Below, piece after piece: positions 32,293 to 39,780 of a DNA stretch of 64,000 bases. Below the pieces are notes generated by a model that did not search any database, was not told where the DNA came from, and was given only the letters and a program-made list of their open reading frames with translations. The DNA comes from JADLGL01 sp963667605 (lineage in GTDB: Bacteria; Pseudomonadota; Alphaproteobacteria; Rhizobiales; Kaistiaceae), in contig CAXXUZ010000003.1 of assembly GCA_963667605.2 (NCBI GenBank), positions 806,001 to 870,000 of the forward strand. The letters are read 5' to 3'. A program made the translations under genes and the position numbers. Each line of letters opens with the position of its first letter. The first letter of the stretch is position 1.

Positions 32293-32448
32293 CTAATTTA
32301 AGGCCACTTTGGCCTCATCCGACATTCGCTCAACCGTCCAGGGCGGATCAAACACCATCTTGACCTCAACCTCGCCGACACCGGGAACTGAGCGCACCGC
32401 GTTCTCGACCCATACCGGCATCTCGCCTGCCACCGGACAGGCTGGTGC
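32293..32448 (-). pseudogene. Relic of a DUF59/MIP18 (SufT-like) iron-sulfur assembly protein, C-terminus only
   Basis: The final 50 or so codons match the end of SufT/PaaD-type proteins: APACPVAGEM with the conserved Cys, a VPGVGEVEV strand and DPPWTVERMSDEAKVAL. The N-terminal half (DPELG...VDLGLIY region) is absent; the frame runs into unrelated sequence from a neighbouring relic. It is a fragment fused by deletion. Confidence 0.72.
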
Positions 32449-32459
32449 GTCCTTGGTTC

Positions 32460-32705
32460 CTATGGGGGTCTTGGAAGCGGCATCCAGCAGGCCAATTCTG
32501 TCTCCGAGAGTATCTCGGGCTCGGAATCGGCGGTGATCCAGCATTTTTCGGGCTAGTGCTTGTGCTGGGCCCATCGAACCAAATCGACTTCTGCCGGCCA
32601 CTGCTCGCTGGCATGGAGCACAACGAGGATCCGCTGGCCGTCCTTTGGCGCCGTCTCCATTGGTTGCCACTGTCCCGACGAGGTGGGGTCATGCTGTTGG
32701 TACAT
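32460..32705 (-). pseudogene. DUF551-like small protein, broken by TAG
   Basis: An 82-codon frame from ATG 32705 reads WQPMETAPKDGQRILVVLHA and ends near WMPLPRPP, the typical frame of small phage/island DUF551-like proteins. A TAG at 32553-32555 interrupts it. The end touches the DUF59 relic, so a deletion probably joined the two. Function is unknown even for intact relatives. Confidence 0.6.
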
Positions 32706-32912
32706 GGGGAAGTGCGCCTCACAGGTCTCCAAAACTTCTCACGTCCGTCGGGCATCCACGGCCAGGATTTTCAGCCGACGTTAGTTGTATCGTTCGCATG
32801 GCATAATTCTGTCTCAGACCACCGCCTCACGCACATCGGCGGACCGCCGTCCGACCGGCGACCTAACACGTCCTAGCAGGGTCGTTTCACGATCGCTGCC
32901 AAGGCCGCGTAT

Positions 32913-33166
32913 CTAAGCGTCGCTGGTGTCTAAAAACAGGCAGTCCGGCGGATCGACGCCGCGTGGCCCAAGCCGGGGATCAAAGCGGAACTGCGTGGCG
33001 CAATAGGGGCAGAGGATCGTGTCCGCGGCACCGAGGTCTGTGTACACATGCGGGTGGTCTTGGGGCGCGGAAGCGCCCGCGCACTTGAACTCTCTTTGAC
33101 CCCGATCCGGATCTCAGGTACGCCCTCGTCGTTCTTGAATTTTGCGTAGTTGTCACTGACCATCAT
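32913..33166 (-). pseudogene. Zinc-finger domain protein (NDUFS6-like fold), frameshifted
   Basis: The start (ATG 33166) reads IRIGVKE, then a small frameshift near 33090 moves the family sequence into another frame: EFKCAGASAPQDHPHVYTDL, then ILCPYCATQFRF, ending at the TAG at 32913. The zinc ligands would be Cys, His and the CPYC pair. Because the shift lies before all of them, no working protein is expected unless the shift is a sequencing error. Confidence 0.75.
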
Positions 33167-33237
33167 TTATCGCCAGGCAGTTCTTGGTTATTGTGATCTC
33201 CAGGGCCTGCTGGTAGTGGCATGGTGTCCGACGAGCG

Positions 33238-33678
33238 TTACCGATGCACGGAACGTGCGTCGGCTTTGATACGCATGACCATCGCACGCAGTCCATTCGA
33301 CCGTTGCGACGATAGATGCCCGGCGAGATCGAGTTCGGCCAATGGGGCCTCGGCGTCGATGGCCTCGATCTCCTCAGCGCTGCGATCGTCGAACAACGCG
33401 ATCAACACGGGCATCAGACCTCGGACGATATGCGCATCGCTGTCGCCGACGAAACGCAAATGTTTCGGATCGGTGGCACCCGGCCTGGTCACTAACCAGA
33501 CTTGGCTGGCACAACCACTTACCTTGTTGGTATTAATCCGCTCCGCCTTCGGCAACGGTTCCAGGCGTCGGCCCAACTCGATCAAATAGCGGTAGCGATC
33601 TTCCCAATCTTCGACATACGAGAAGTCATCTCGGATTTGGTCGAAGGTAACGCGGCGATCCACGGCAACGACGTTCAT
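33238..33678 (-). CDS. sufE: SufE-family cysteine desulfurase activator
   Basis: A 146-residue protein with the SufE core: WEDRYRYLIELGRRLEPLP, the sulfur-accepting Cys56 in NKVSGCASQVW, and RGLMPVLIALFDDRSAEEI. It takes persulfide sulfur from SufS for Fe-S cluster assembly. It is intact amid decayed neighbours. Its ATG overlaps the stop of the upstream membrane protein gene (ATGA). The matching sufS and scaffold genes are not in this window. Confidence 0.93.
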   Translation of the reverse strand: MNVVAVDRRVTFDQIRDDFSYVEDWEDRYRYLIELGRRLEPLPKAERINTNKVSGCASQVWLVTRPGATDPKHLRFVGDSDAHIVRGLMPVLIALFDDRSAEEIEAIDAEAPLAELDLAGHLSSQRSNGLRAMVMRIKADARSVHR

Positions 33679-34280
33679 CTGCGCGAGCTCGCGGTCCAGT
33701 CAGGGATCGTTGTTCCCCGGGCCCAGCGCGGGCGCCGCCAGTCGCCGAAGAGAGCGCCAAGGAACCAGAAGGAGGGCAACACAAGGACGAAGAAGATGGC
33801 ACCGGCGGCAACGCCGCCCCACGCCCCTAACGGATGCAACGACAGACCCTCCCAGAACACGTAGGCGAGCAAGGCTGCCTCGGCGATATAGAGTGGCGTT
33901 GATGTCAGCCCGGGATTGGGCCGGTAGCCCATAGCGTAGAGGATCCAGTGCGACACGATGCTGTCCGAGATGCGCGCACCGATTAGAGCTCCGAGCGCAA
34001 ATGACGACCATTTCGAAGCAAGCGGCCAGCCGGTCATCCCCTGTACGGAAAGCGCCCACAAAACGAGGGTTAGGACGACGGTAAAGAGCAGGAAGCCCAG
34101 CCGGTCCGGCAGGCGAACTCCCACAATGGCGCCGAAAACACGCCACAACGGCACGGCTCCTCCCTTCCATTCCTGATAAACGTGAAAAGCCGTGAGAGCC
34201 AAACTGACCACCAGCAAAACGGAGAGCATTGCGCCGTCGCGCCCGAAGACGGTGGAGAATTCATCGAAATGGTCCAGCAT
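33675..34280 (-). CDS. Multi-pass membrane protein of unknown function
   Basis: About 201 residues with five or so hydrophobic helices (AMLSVLLVVSLALTAFHVY, LGFLLFTVVLTLVLWALSV, YIAEAALLAYVFWEGLSL, AAGAIFFVLVLPSFWFLGAL). ATG at 34280 is preferred since GGAG lies 6 bases before it; 34292 is the longer option. Conserved-looking charged residues (HVYQEWKGG, ISDSIVSHWI) sit at helix ends. No family is recognised. It is coupled to sufE by a 4-base overlap. Confidence 0.75.
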   Translation of the reverse strand: MLDHFDEFSTVFGRDGAMLSVLLVVSLALTAFHVYQEWKGGAVPLWRVFGAIVGVRLPDRLGFLLFTVVLTLVLWALSVQGMTGWPLASKWSSFALGALIGARISDSIVSHWILYAMGYRPNPGLTSTPLYIAEAALLAYVFWEGLSLHPLGAWGGVAAGAIFFVLVLPSFWFLGALFGDWRRPRWARGTTIPDWTASSRR

Positions 34281-34585
34281 CCTTGGCTCCATCCCGGGTG
34301 ACGATGTCTAAACCAGTCGCGGCGAGAGTCGCTCAACTCAAATGGGGTCGCGCATCCGCTGGCTTTGGGCAATCGCTGGACCCGTCGTATTCCCCGTGTC
34401 GGGCTACAGAAATGAGCAGGCGGTCAGAGGCAATTCTTTCGGCCTGCCGCAATAACGCCGCAGCCCCAACAGCAATAGATCGAGCCATCGATCCAACGTT
34501 AGCCAGCATTCGACCGCACCATCACCGCGACTCTCGGCCATCCATTGAAGGGCGCGGGTGGTTCCAAATCGGAGACTGTGCGTCC
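34281..34585. other. Intergenic stretch between membrane protein gene and porin relic
   Basis: About 300 bases with only short frames lacking recognisable domains or ribosome sites. It should contain the promoter of the membrane protein-sufE pair, but none was identified. Confidence 0.35.
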
Positions 34586-35077
34586 CTAGGGGTGCCAGTT
34601 GAACCCGGCTTGGATCGTCAGAAGGCAGCAGCCGCCACCAAACGCGCCCAGCGCTCTGGCCTCGGCGAACAATGACAAATTCGTTCCAACCGCGACCTCC
34701 ATGCCGCCGCCGGCGGTGTAGAAGAACGCCGGAATAACGGGGAGGTAGCCCGCAGCGGCCGCGCCGTACAGAAGAGCACGTTCGCCCACGAGGAAGCCAG
34801 CACGTCCGCCGACGGTGGTGAAGAATACCGGACCAGCAAACCCGACGCCGGCTCCCGCTTCGACCCCGGCGACAAAGCCACCGTTCACGAAATTGAAGCC
34901 TGCTTGGAGACCGGCGTCGCCAACAAGTCCGAATGTGAATCCACCAAATGCGCCGACATAGGGTCCAGCTCAACTGAAGACCGGTGCCGGAGGAGGCGCG
35001 GCCGGTTCGACCACCATAACCGGAAGATCTGCCGCGCTGGCGGCAGCAACGCTCGCAAGCACGAACCCACCGGCTAC
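34586..35077 (-). pseudogene. Outer-membrane beta-barrel (opacity/porin-like) protein, broken
   Basis: One frame runs from the end of a signal peptide (VAGGFVLASVAAASAADLPV) through PVFS, a TGA at 34970-34972, and on to AGPYVGAFGGFTFGLVGDAG, ending with LLTIQAGFNWHP. The TGA stands where this family has Trp (W-x-G-x-Y-V-G). The 5' end is removed by IS630 copy A. The barrel strands themselves look well kept, so decay is recent. Confidence 0.8.
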
Positions 35078-36207
35078 TAGTGGATGGAATCTAACGCTTG
35101 GTGCCCGTGTCTGACAGCGGCGATGATTTTGTCGGGATCCTTTGTCCAGATGAAGGGCTGCGGATCGTTGTTGGTGTGTTCGAGGAAGCGGTTGATGGTG
35201 GCCTGGAGATCGACGATCGAGTGGAAGACGCCGCGCTTGAGACGTTGCTTTGCGAGCTTTGCGAAGAAACCTTCGACGGCGTTGAGCCAGGAGCAGGATG
35301 TTGGGGTGAAGTGGAAGAAGGTCCGCGGATGGCACGTAAGCCACCCGCGGACCTTGGGATGCTTGTGGGCGGCGTAGTTGTCGAGGATCACATGGACCAG
35401 CTTTCCCGCGGGCACGTCGGCCTCGATGGCGTTGAGGAAGCGAATGAACTCTTGGTGTCGATGGCGCTGCATGCACTGGCCGATGACACGCCCTTCGAGC
35501 ACGTTCAGCGCGGCGAACAGCGTGGTCGTGCCGTGCCGCTTGTAGTCATGCGTCATCGTGCCCGCGCATCCCGTCTTCATCGGCAGCCCGGGTTGGGTGC
35601 GGTCGAGCGCCTGGATCTGGCTCTTCTCGTCAACCGACAGGACAACGGCGTGCGCCGGCGGATCGACATAAAGGCCGACGATGTCCCGCAGCTTGGGAAT
35701 GAACTCCGGGTCACGCGACAGCTTGAACTGCCGGACCCGGTGGGGCTGAAGCCCGTGCGCCCGCCAGATGCGCTGTACCGCGCTGACGCTGATGCCGACC
35801 GTCTTGGCCATCGCCGGCGCCGTCCAATGTGTCGCCTCGTGGCGCGGCGCACTCAGCGTCAGCGCGACGACGCGGTCAGCGATTTCCCGGCCGAGCGGCG
35901 GAACGCGCGAGGGTCGCGTCTTGTCCCGCAGCAACCCCTCGACACCCTCGTGCATGAAGCGCTCCTGCCAACGCCAAACCGCTGTCTTGCTCTTGCCGGT
36001 GCAGCGCATGATCTCGACCGTGCCGAGACCATCCCCGCTCAGAAGGACGATCCGTGCCCGCCACACGTGTTTCTGCCGGCTGTTCCGGTCCGCAACGACC
36101 GCTTCGAGACGAGCACGGTCGGCGGTACTCACATCGACGATGATTCCTGGCCGCATGCGCCAGACTCGCACACGACGTGCCCGGCGAGAATCCCTCGCGG
36201 GATTCAA
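35077..36207 (-). CDS. IS630-family transposase, copy A
   Basis: 376 residues from 36207 (or 360 from the Met at 36159). It has an N-terminal helix-turn-helix region (GLGTVEIMRCTGKSKTAVWR) and a DDE catalytic core: VVLSVDEKSQIQALDRT, VHVILDNYAAHKHP and WLNAVEGFFAKLAKQRLKRG. The C-terminal RGVFHSIVDLQATINRFLEH is the canonical form. The stop codon TAG is made partly by the target site. Apparently intact. Confidence 0.93.
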   Translation of the reverse strand: MNPARDSRRARRVRVWRMRPGIIVDVSTADRARLEAVVADRNSRQKHVWRARIVLLSGDGLGTVEIMRCTGKSKTAVWRWQERFMHEGVEGLLRDKTRPSRVPPLGREIADRVVALTLSAPRHEATHWTAPAMAKTVGISVSAVQRIWRAHGLQPHRVRQFKLSRDPEFIPKLRDIVGLYVDPPAHAVVLSVDEKSQIQALDRTQPGLPMKTGCAGTMTHDYKRHGTTTLFAALNVLEGRVIGQCMQRHRHQEFIRFLNAIEADVPAGKLVHVILDNYAAHKHPKVRGWLTCHPRTFFHFTPTSCSWLNAVEGFFAKLAKQRLKRGVFHSIVDLQATINRFLEHTNNDPQPFIWTKDPDKIIAAVRHGHQALDSIH

Positions 36208-36225
36208 ACGTCAAATTTTATCCAC
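35080..36225 (-). mobile_element. IS630-family insertion sequence, copy A
   Basis: 1,146 bp with near-perfect terminal inverted repeats (GTGGATGGAATCTAACG against GTGGATAAAATTTGACG), flanked by duplicated TA at 35078-35079 and 36226-36227. The rebuilt target is CTAG, the known preference of IS630. Copy B is at 44385-45542. Confidence 0.92.
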
Positions 36226-36227
36226 TA

Positions 36228-37571
36228 GGTGAGGTCGCGCGGAGCTATCTAAACAACGGCAGACCGGCGTCCGTCGGTGAAACATCGATGCGAGACGCCC
36301 GTCTGGCACTGGAAGCCCAAGCCTATCTTAACGGCATCCAGCAAGAAGCGCCGCTTCGCACGGCTGCCCATGGCCACGCCATCTATATCGATCGAGGAAC
36401 GACGGATTGGTCGGCATTCGAGATCACATCGGCCGGGTGGAAAGTCGAGCCCCGCTCGCCAGTTCCAAATCTGCGAAGCAAACGAGCTGCTGCCTTCGCG
36501 GAACCGACCGCGCCGGGGAGTTTTGCGCCCTTGCAGCGCTTGCTTGGTCACCTCGACAACGATCAGTTTGTTCTATTCGTGAGCTGGTGCCTCTGGGCGT
36601 TGTCGCCGACCGGCCCGTACCCAATCCTTATCGTCACTGGAGAGGCGGGATCAGGTAAAAACACTTTGGTCCGGCTCGCTCAGCGGCTTGTCGATCCCGT
36701 TGCCGGTGACCTGCTTCAGCCGCCCGATAATGACCGAGATCTCATCGCGGCAGCGAGACACGGCCGAGCGCTATCCTTCGACAACATATCGCGCCTTCGA
36801 CCTGAGCTGGCAGACAGTTTGTGCCGGTTGGCAACTGGCAGTGAGATCGGTGGCCGGTCTCTTTACACCGACCACGACACCGCGACTTTTGCCGCCTGCC
36901 GACCGCTCGTCCTCAACGGCATTCCTGATTTAGCTGCTAGGGGCGATCTCGCGGACCGATCAATCGTGATCAGGCTGACGGCACTTCAGTCGCGAGTGAC
37001 CGAGCGGGAATGGAAAGTTGAAGCAGATCGGATCGGACCGGCCACGATCACAGCCTTGCTCGACGCCCTGGTAACCGGCATCGCGAGAATCGAGGAGGTG
37101 ACGACGGCGAACGTCCGCATGGCCGATTTCGCCAGCATGATCGTTGCCGCCGAGCAGTCGCTGCCGTGGAAAGAGGGTGCCTTTCTTCGTGCTTATGCGG
37201 ATAACAGAAGGGATGTGGTCGACGCGCTCGTTAGCGGCGACGTCGTCGCCCTGATGGTCCTCAAGCACGTGGAGCAACATCCCATTGGATGGTCCGGCTT
37301 GATGTCCGACTTATATGACGAACTGACGGCAATAGCGGTGCCGGACGGTCGCCGGCCTGCCGATTGGCCGGGTAATGCTCGCTGGCTCTCCGATCGACTC
37401 CGCCGAACTGCGCCGGCTCTCCGGCAAAGGGGAATAGAAATCTCCGAGCGACGGGGTTCGGCTGGGGCGCGGATCGAGATCAAAAGAACCGCCGATCTAG
37501 CTACATTAGCTACATTCGCTACACAGACTGGGGCTGTTCAACCCCCCCAAAACCGCAGAAGATATAGCTAG
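36228..37571 (+). pseudogene. Primase/helicase-like P-loop ATPase of an integrative element, 5' truncated
   Basis: The frame is open for about 447 codons from the IS630 junction, but the start lies inside the IS, so the N-terminus is lost. It contains Walker A GEAGSGKNTLVRL, a Walker B-like ALSFDNIS, and PLVLNGIPDLAARGDLADR with a probable arginine finger. This resembles the helicase-like part of phage or plasmid D5-type primases. The C-terminal region (WLSDRLRRTAPALRQRGIEI) is a likely winged helix. It is the replication-type protein of a mobile element; whether a shortened product is made is unknown. Confidence 0.7.
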
Positions 37572-37589
37572 TGTAGCTAGTGTAGCTAG
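37497..37589. repeat. Inverted array of 9-bp repeats (TAGCTACAT-type) at the ATPase gene end
   Basis: The left arm (37497-37523) holds three repeats of the type TAGCTACAT; the right arm (37563-37589) holds three of the type GTGTAGCTA. The arms match as inverted repeats at 23 of 27 positions across a 39-base loop. The left arm is also coding (LATLATFAT). It could be an iteron-like binding site, a replication start or a transcript end structure. Confidence 0.75.
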
Positions 37590-37652
37590 AAACGAGCAAA
37601 TTTCGGACAGCGGCGAGGACGGAGACGGCCACCCGCCGGTGAGGATAGTCGT

Positions 37653-38198
37653 ATGAGCGCGGCAGCAGCTTTGAAACTGGCGGAGGCTGCTGGGATCGAC
37701 ATCATTGTCGACGGCCCAAACCTTCTCCTTGAAGCACCGGCGACGCCATCACCGGCGGTCGTTGCCGAGATCAAACGTAACAAAGCCGCAATCATTGAAC
37801 TGTTGCGGCCGGCTGGCTCCGGTGCCGCGGTCCCCGCTGAGTGGATCGCGGGCCTCAATAAGCTCCGCACCGTCGATCATTTCCCCGGCTTCAGCGCCGA
37901 GCAATGGAGACAACTATGCGAATCCGGTGCCGCTTTTCTCGAACGCTGGGGAGCGACGGCTGACAAGGTGGGCTGGAATGAGATTGATATTTTTGGAGTG
38001 ATTAGATCGCTCGGCAGCCGAGGCCAGACCTTGCGTCAAGTTGGGCAGCGGGTCGGCCTGGTGCCCCTGACACGCGATGGCGAAGTTGTCGAGATCGCCG
38101 CCGACCGTTCGACGATCCGCTACGCCTCCGGTTCGGAGTTGGTCTATCTCCGGCGGTCGGTCCGGGACGCGGTCCCGCTATGGGATCTGCTCGAATGA
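37653..38198 (+). CDS. Island protein with TubC-docking-like N-terminus, function unknown
   Basis: 181 residues. The first 50 (ALKLAEAAGIDIIVDGPNLL, then PAVVAEIKRNKAAIIELLR) follow the small docking-type fold often seen in proteins next to element primases. The rest contains EQWRQLCESGAAFLERWGA and GLVPLTRDGEVVEIAADRST with no recognised domain. It follows the ATPase gene and probably belongs to the same mobile element. Confidence 0.7.
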   Translation: MSAAAALKLAEAAGIDIIVDGPNLLLEAPATPSPAVVAEIKRNKAAIIELLRPAGSGAAVPAEWIAGLNKLRTVDHFPGFSAEQWRQLCESGAAFLERWGATADKVGWNEIDIFGVIRSLGSRGQTLRQVGQRVGLVPLTRDGEVVEIAADRSTIRYASGSELVYLRRSVRDAVPLWDLLE

Positions 38199-38464
38199 GT
38201 GGCAATCCTCAAGCGCATCTCGGCCGACGCTCCCAAAGACTTCGAGTTCATACCGGTCGGCGCCAAGAGGTTCCCCGGTCGCCACCATGTCGCAACTGGC
38301 AGCACGCGCGAAAGCAGGGTGCCGGTCGAGGTGTGGGCAAAAGGCCGAACTCGACCGGGTCGTCAATGTCGAGGTTCTTGTCAACCGAACGCCTATTCCA
38401 AACGGGCCGCATCGAGCAAGATGTTCAACTCCACTTCGGATGTTATCTCACCAGTAAAAACTGA
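38195..38464 (+). pseudogene. Decayed small gene downstream of the island protein
   Basis: Codon pattern and composition suggest a real frame from GTG 38199 (ILKRISADAPKDFEFIPVGA) that slips near 38340 into a frame reading AELDRVVNVEVLVNR. An overlapping ATGA at 38195 would couple some frame to the preceding gene. No single full-length frame is convincing. Confidence 0.35.
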
Positions 38465-38800
38465 AAACCAAATGTCGTAGTTGCCGGAGCTTGGGTCTAG
38501 GAGATCAATCAGCGGATTGATCTCCACCCCGCAATGCCAGTTGCCGTCAGGATCCCGGACCACCAGCGTGGTGTCACTGTCGGCCTTCACCGATAGCCTG
38601 AGCTCATACCCGGCAGGATCCCTCTCGCCGAGTCTGAGCCGGAAGCTCGGAGCAGCGGAAATGAAGCCACGGCAACCGGAGCCGAGGTCAGCGCGCATTT
38701 CTGGTGGGACAACATCGTTCGGGAACGGAGTGATGATGAACGTACTAAACGTTTGCGTTTGAGCGGCTTTAAGCGTGAGCTCACCAAAGATCGGCGTTAG
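38393..38800 (-). pseudogene. Secreted beta-domain (pre-peptidase-like) protein, C-terminal fragment
   Basis: The open minus-strand frame reads CRGFISAAPSFRLRL, TTLVVRDPDGNWHC, INPLIDLLDPSSGNYDIWFS and SEVELNILLDAARLE. This resembles beta-sandwich domains of exported proteins (the PPC-like pattern LVVxxPDGxWxCxD). The frame is open upstream to about 38800 (GELTLKAAQTQTF), where it meets IS3-related sequence without a start or signal peptide. The gene is therefore cut at its 5' side. Confidence 0.6.
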
Positions 38801-38859
38801 CGTTTCATCGATGAGGCCACCGATCTGCCGATCGGCGATGGCAGGCGGCGGTCTATCTA

Positions 38860-39617
38860 AGTCGGAATCCTCGGTTTATCGACTGCTCAAGGCCCATGAT
38901 CTGATCACCAGCCCGGCCTTTATCGTCCTCAAGGCGTCCGACGAGTTCCAGGACAAGACCACGGCGCCAAACCAGCTCTGGCAGACCGACTTCACTTACC
39001 TCAAGGTCATTGATTGGGGCTGGTTCTACCTCTCCACCGTGCTCGACGACTTCTCGCGCACCATTATCGCGTGGAAGCTCTGCACCACGATGAAGGCCGA
39101 GGACGTCACCGATACGCTGGAACTGGCGCTCAAGGCGTCAGGTCGCGATCGGGCAACGGTCATTCACAAGCCACGGCTCCTGTCTGACAACGGCTCCAGC
39201 TACATCGCCGACGATCTGGCCAAATGGCTCGACGACCGCGATATGGAGCACATTCGCGGCGCTCCCTATCATCCGCAAACCCAGGGCAAGATCGAGCGTT
39301 GGCATCAAACCCTGAAGAACCGCATCCTTTTGGAAAATTACTATCTGCCTGGCGACTTGGAGACACAGATCGAGGCCTTCGTCGGCCACTACAATTATCA
39401 CCGCTACCACGAGAGCCTGGGCAACCCCACGCCGGCCGATGTCTACTTCGGGCGCGGCCAGACCATCCTGTTGAAAAGAGAAAAGATCAAACAAAAGACG
39501 CTACAAACCCGGCGCTTGCAATACCGCAAAACCGCCGCATAAAATGACCAACCAGATGGGCCGAACCCTCTCTTAAATCAGGCCGCTCATCGGTTCCAAA
39601 TTACCTGACGACGGACA
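38860..39617 (+). mobile_element. IS3-family element, 5'-truncated fragment
   Basis: Carries the C-terminal two thirds of an OrfB integrase-type transposase (38863-39542): SSVYRLLKAHDLITSPAF, NQLWQTDFTYLKVIDWGWFY, LSDNGSSYIADDLAKWL and the DDE glutamate in QTQGKIERWHQTLKNR. OrfA and the OrfB N-terminus are missing. The right end is probably near CCTGACGACGGACA at about 39605-39617. It cannot move on its own. Confidence 0.85.
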
Positions 39618-39780
39618 CAAAAAGTACTCGCCGAGCAAGCGTTCGCGCTAGACAATCAAACGGAGAAGGACAAAGCCTAACGAAGTCAATGCTAGACACG
39701 AGTTCCGCTAACTCATTGATTTCATTAATCGTTGGCACTCCCTAGGGGAGTTGCCGGACCGTGTCTGTTCAAGGACTTAC

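Noticed and set aside
34970..34972. TGA as selenocysteine or Trp
   Set aside because: TGA is the normal stop of metH, argJ, secA and others, and no downstream selenocysteine element is evident; the family has Trp here, so mutation explains it.
35098..36228. Long plus-strand frame opposite IS630 copy A (and the same opposite copy B)
   Set aside because: Antisense shadow of the transposase, caused by high GC codon structure.
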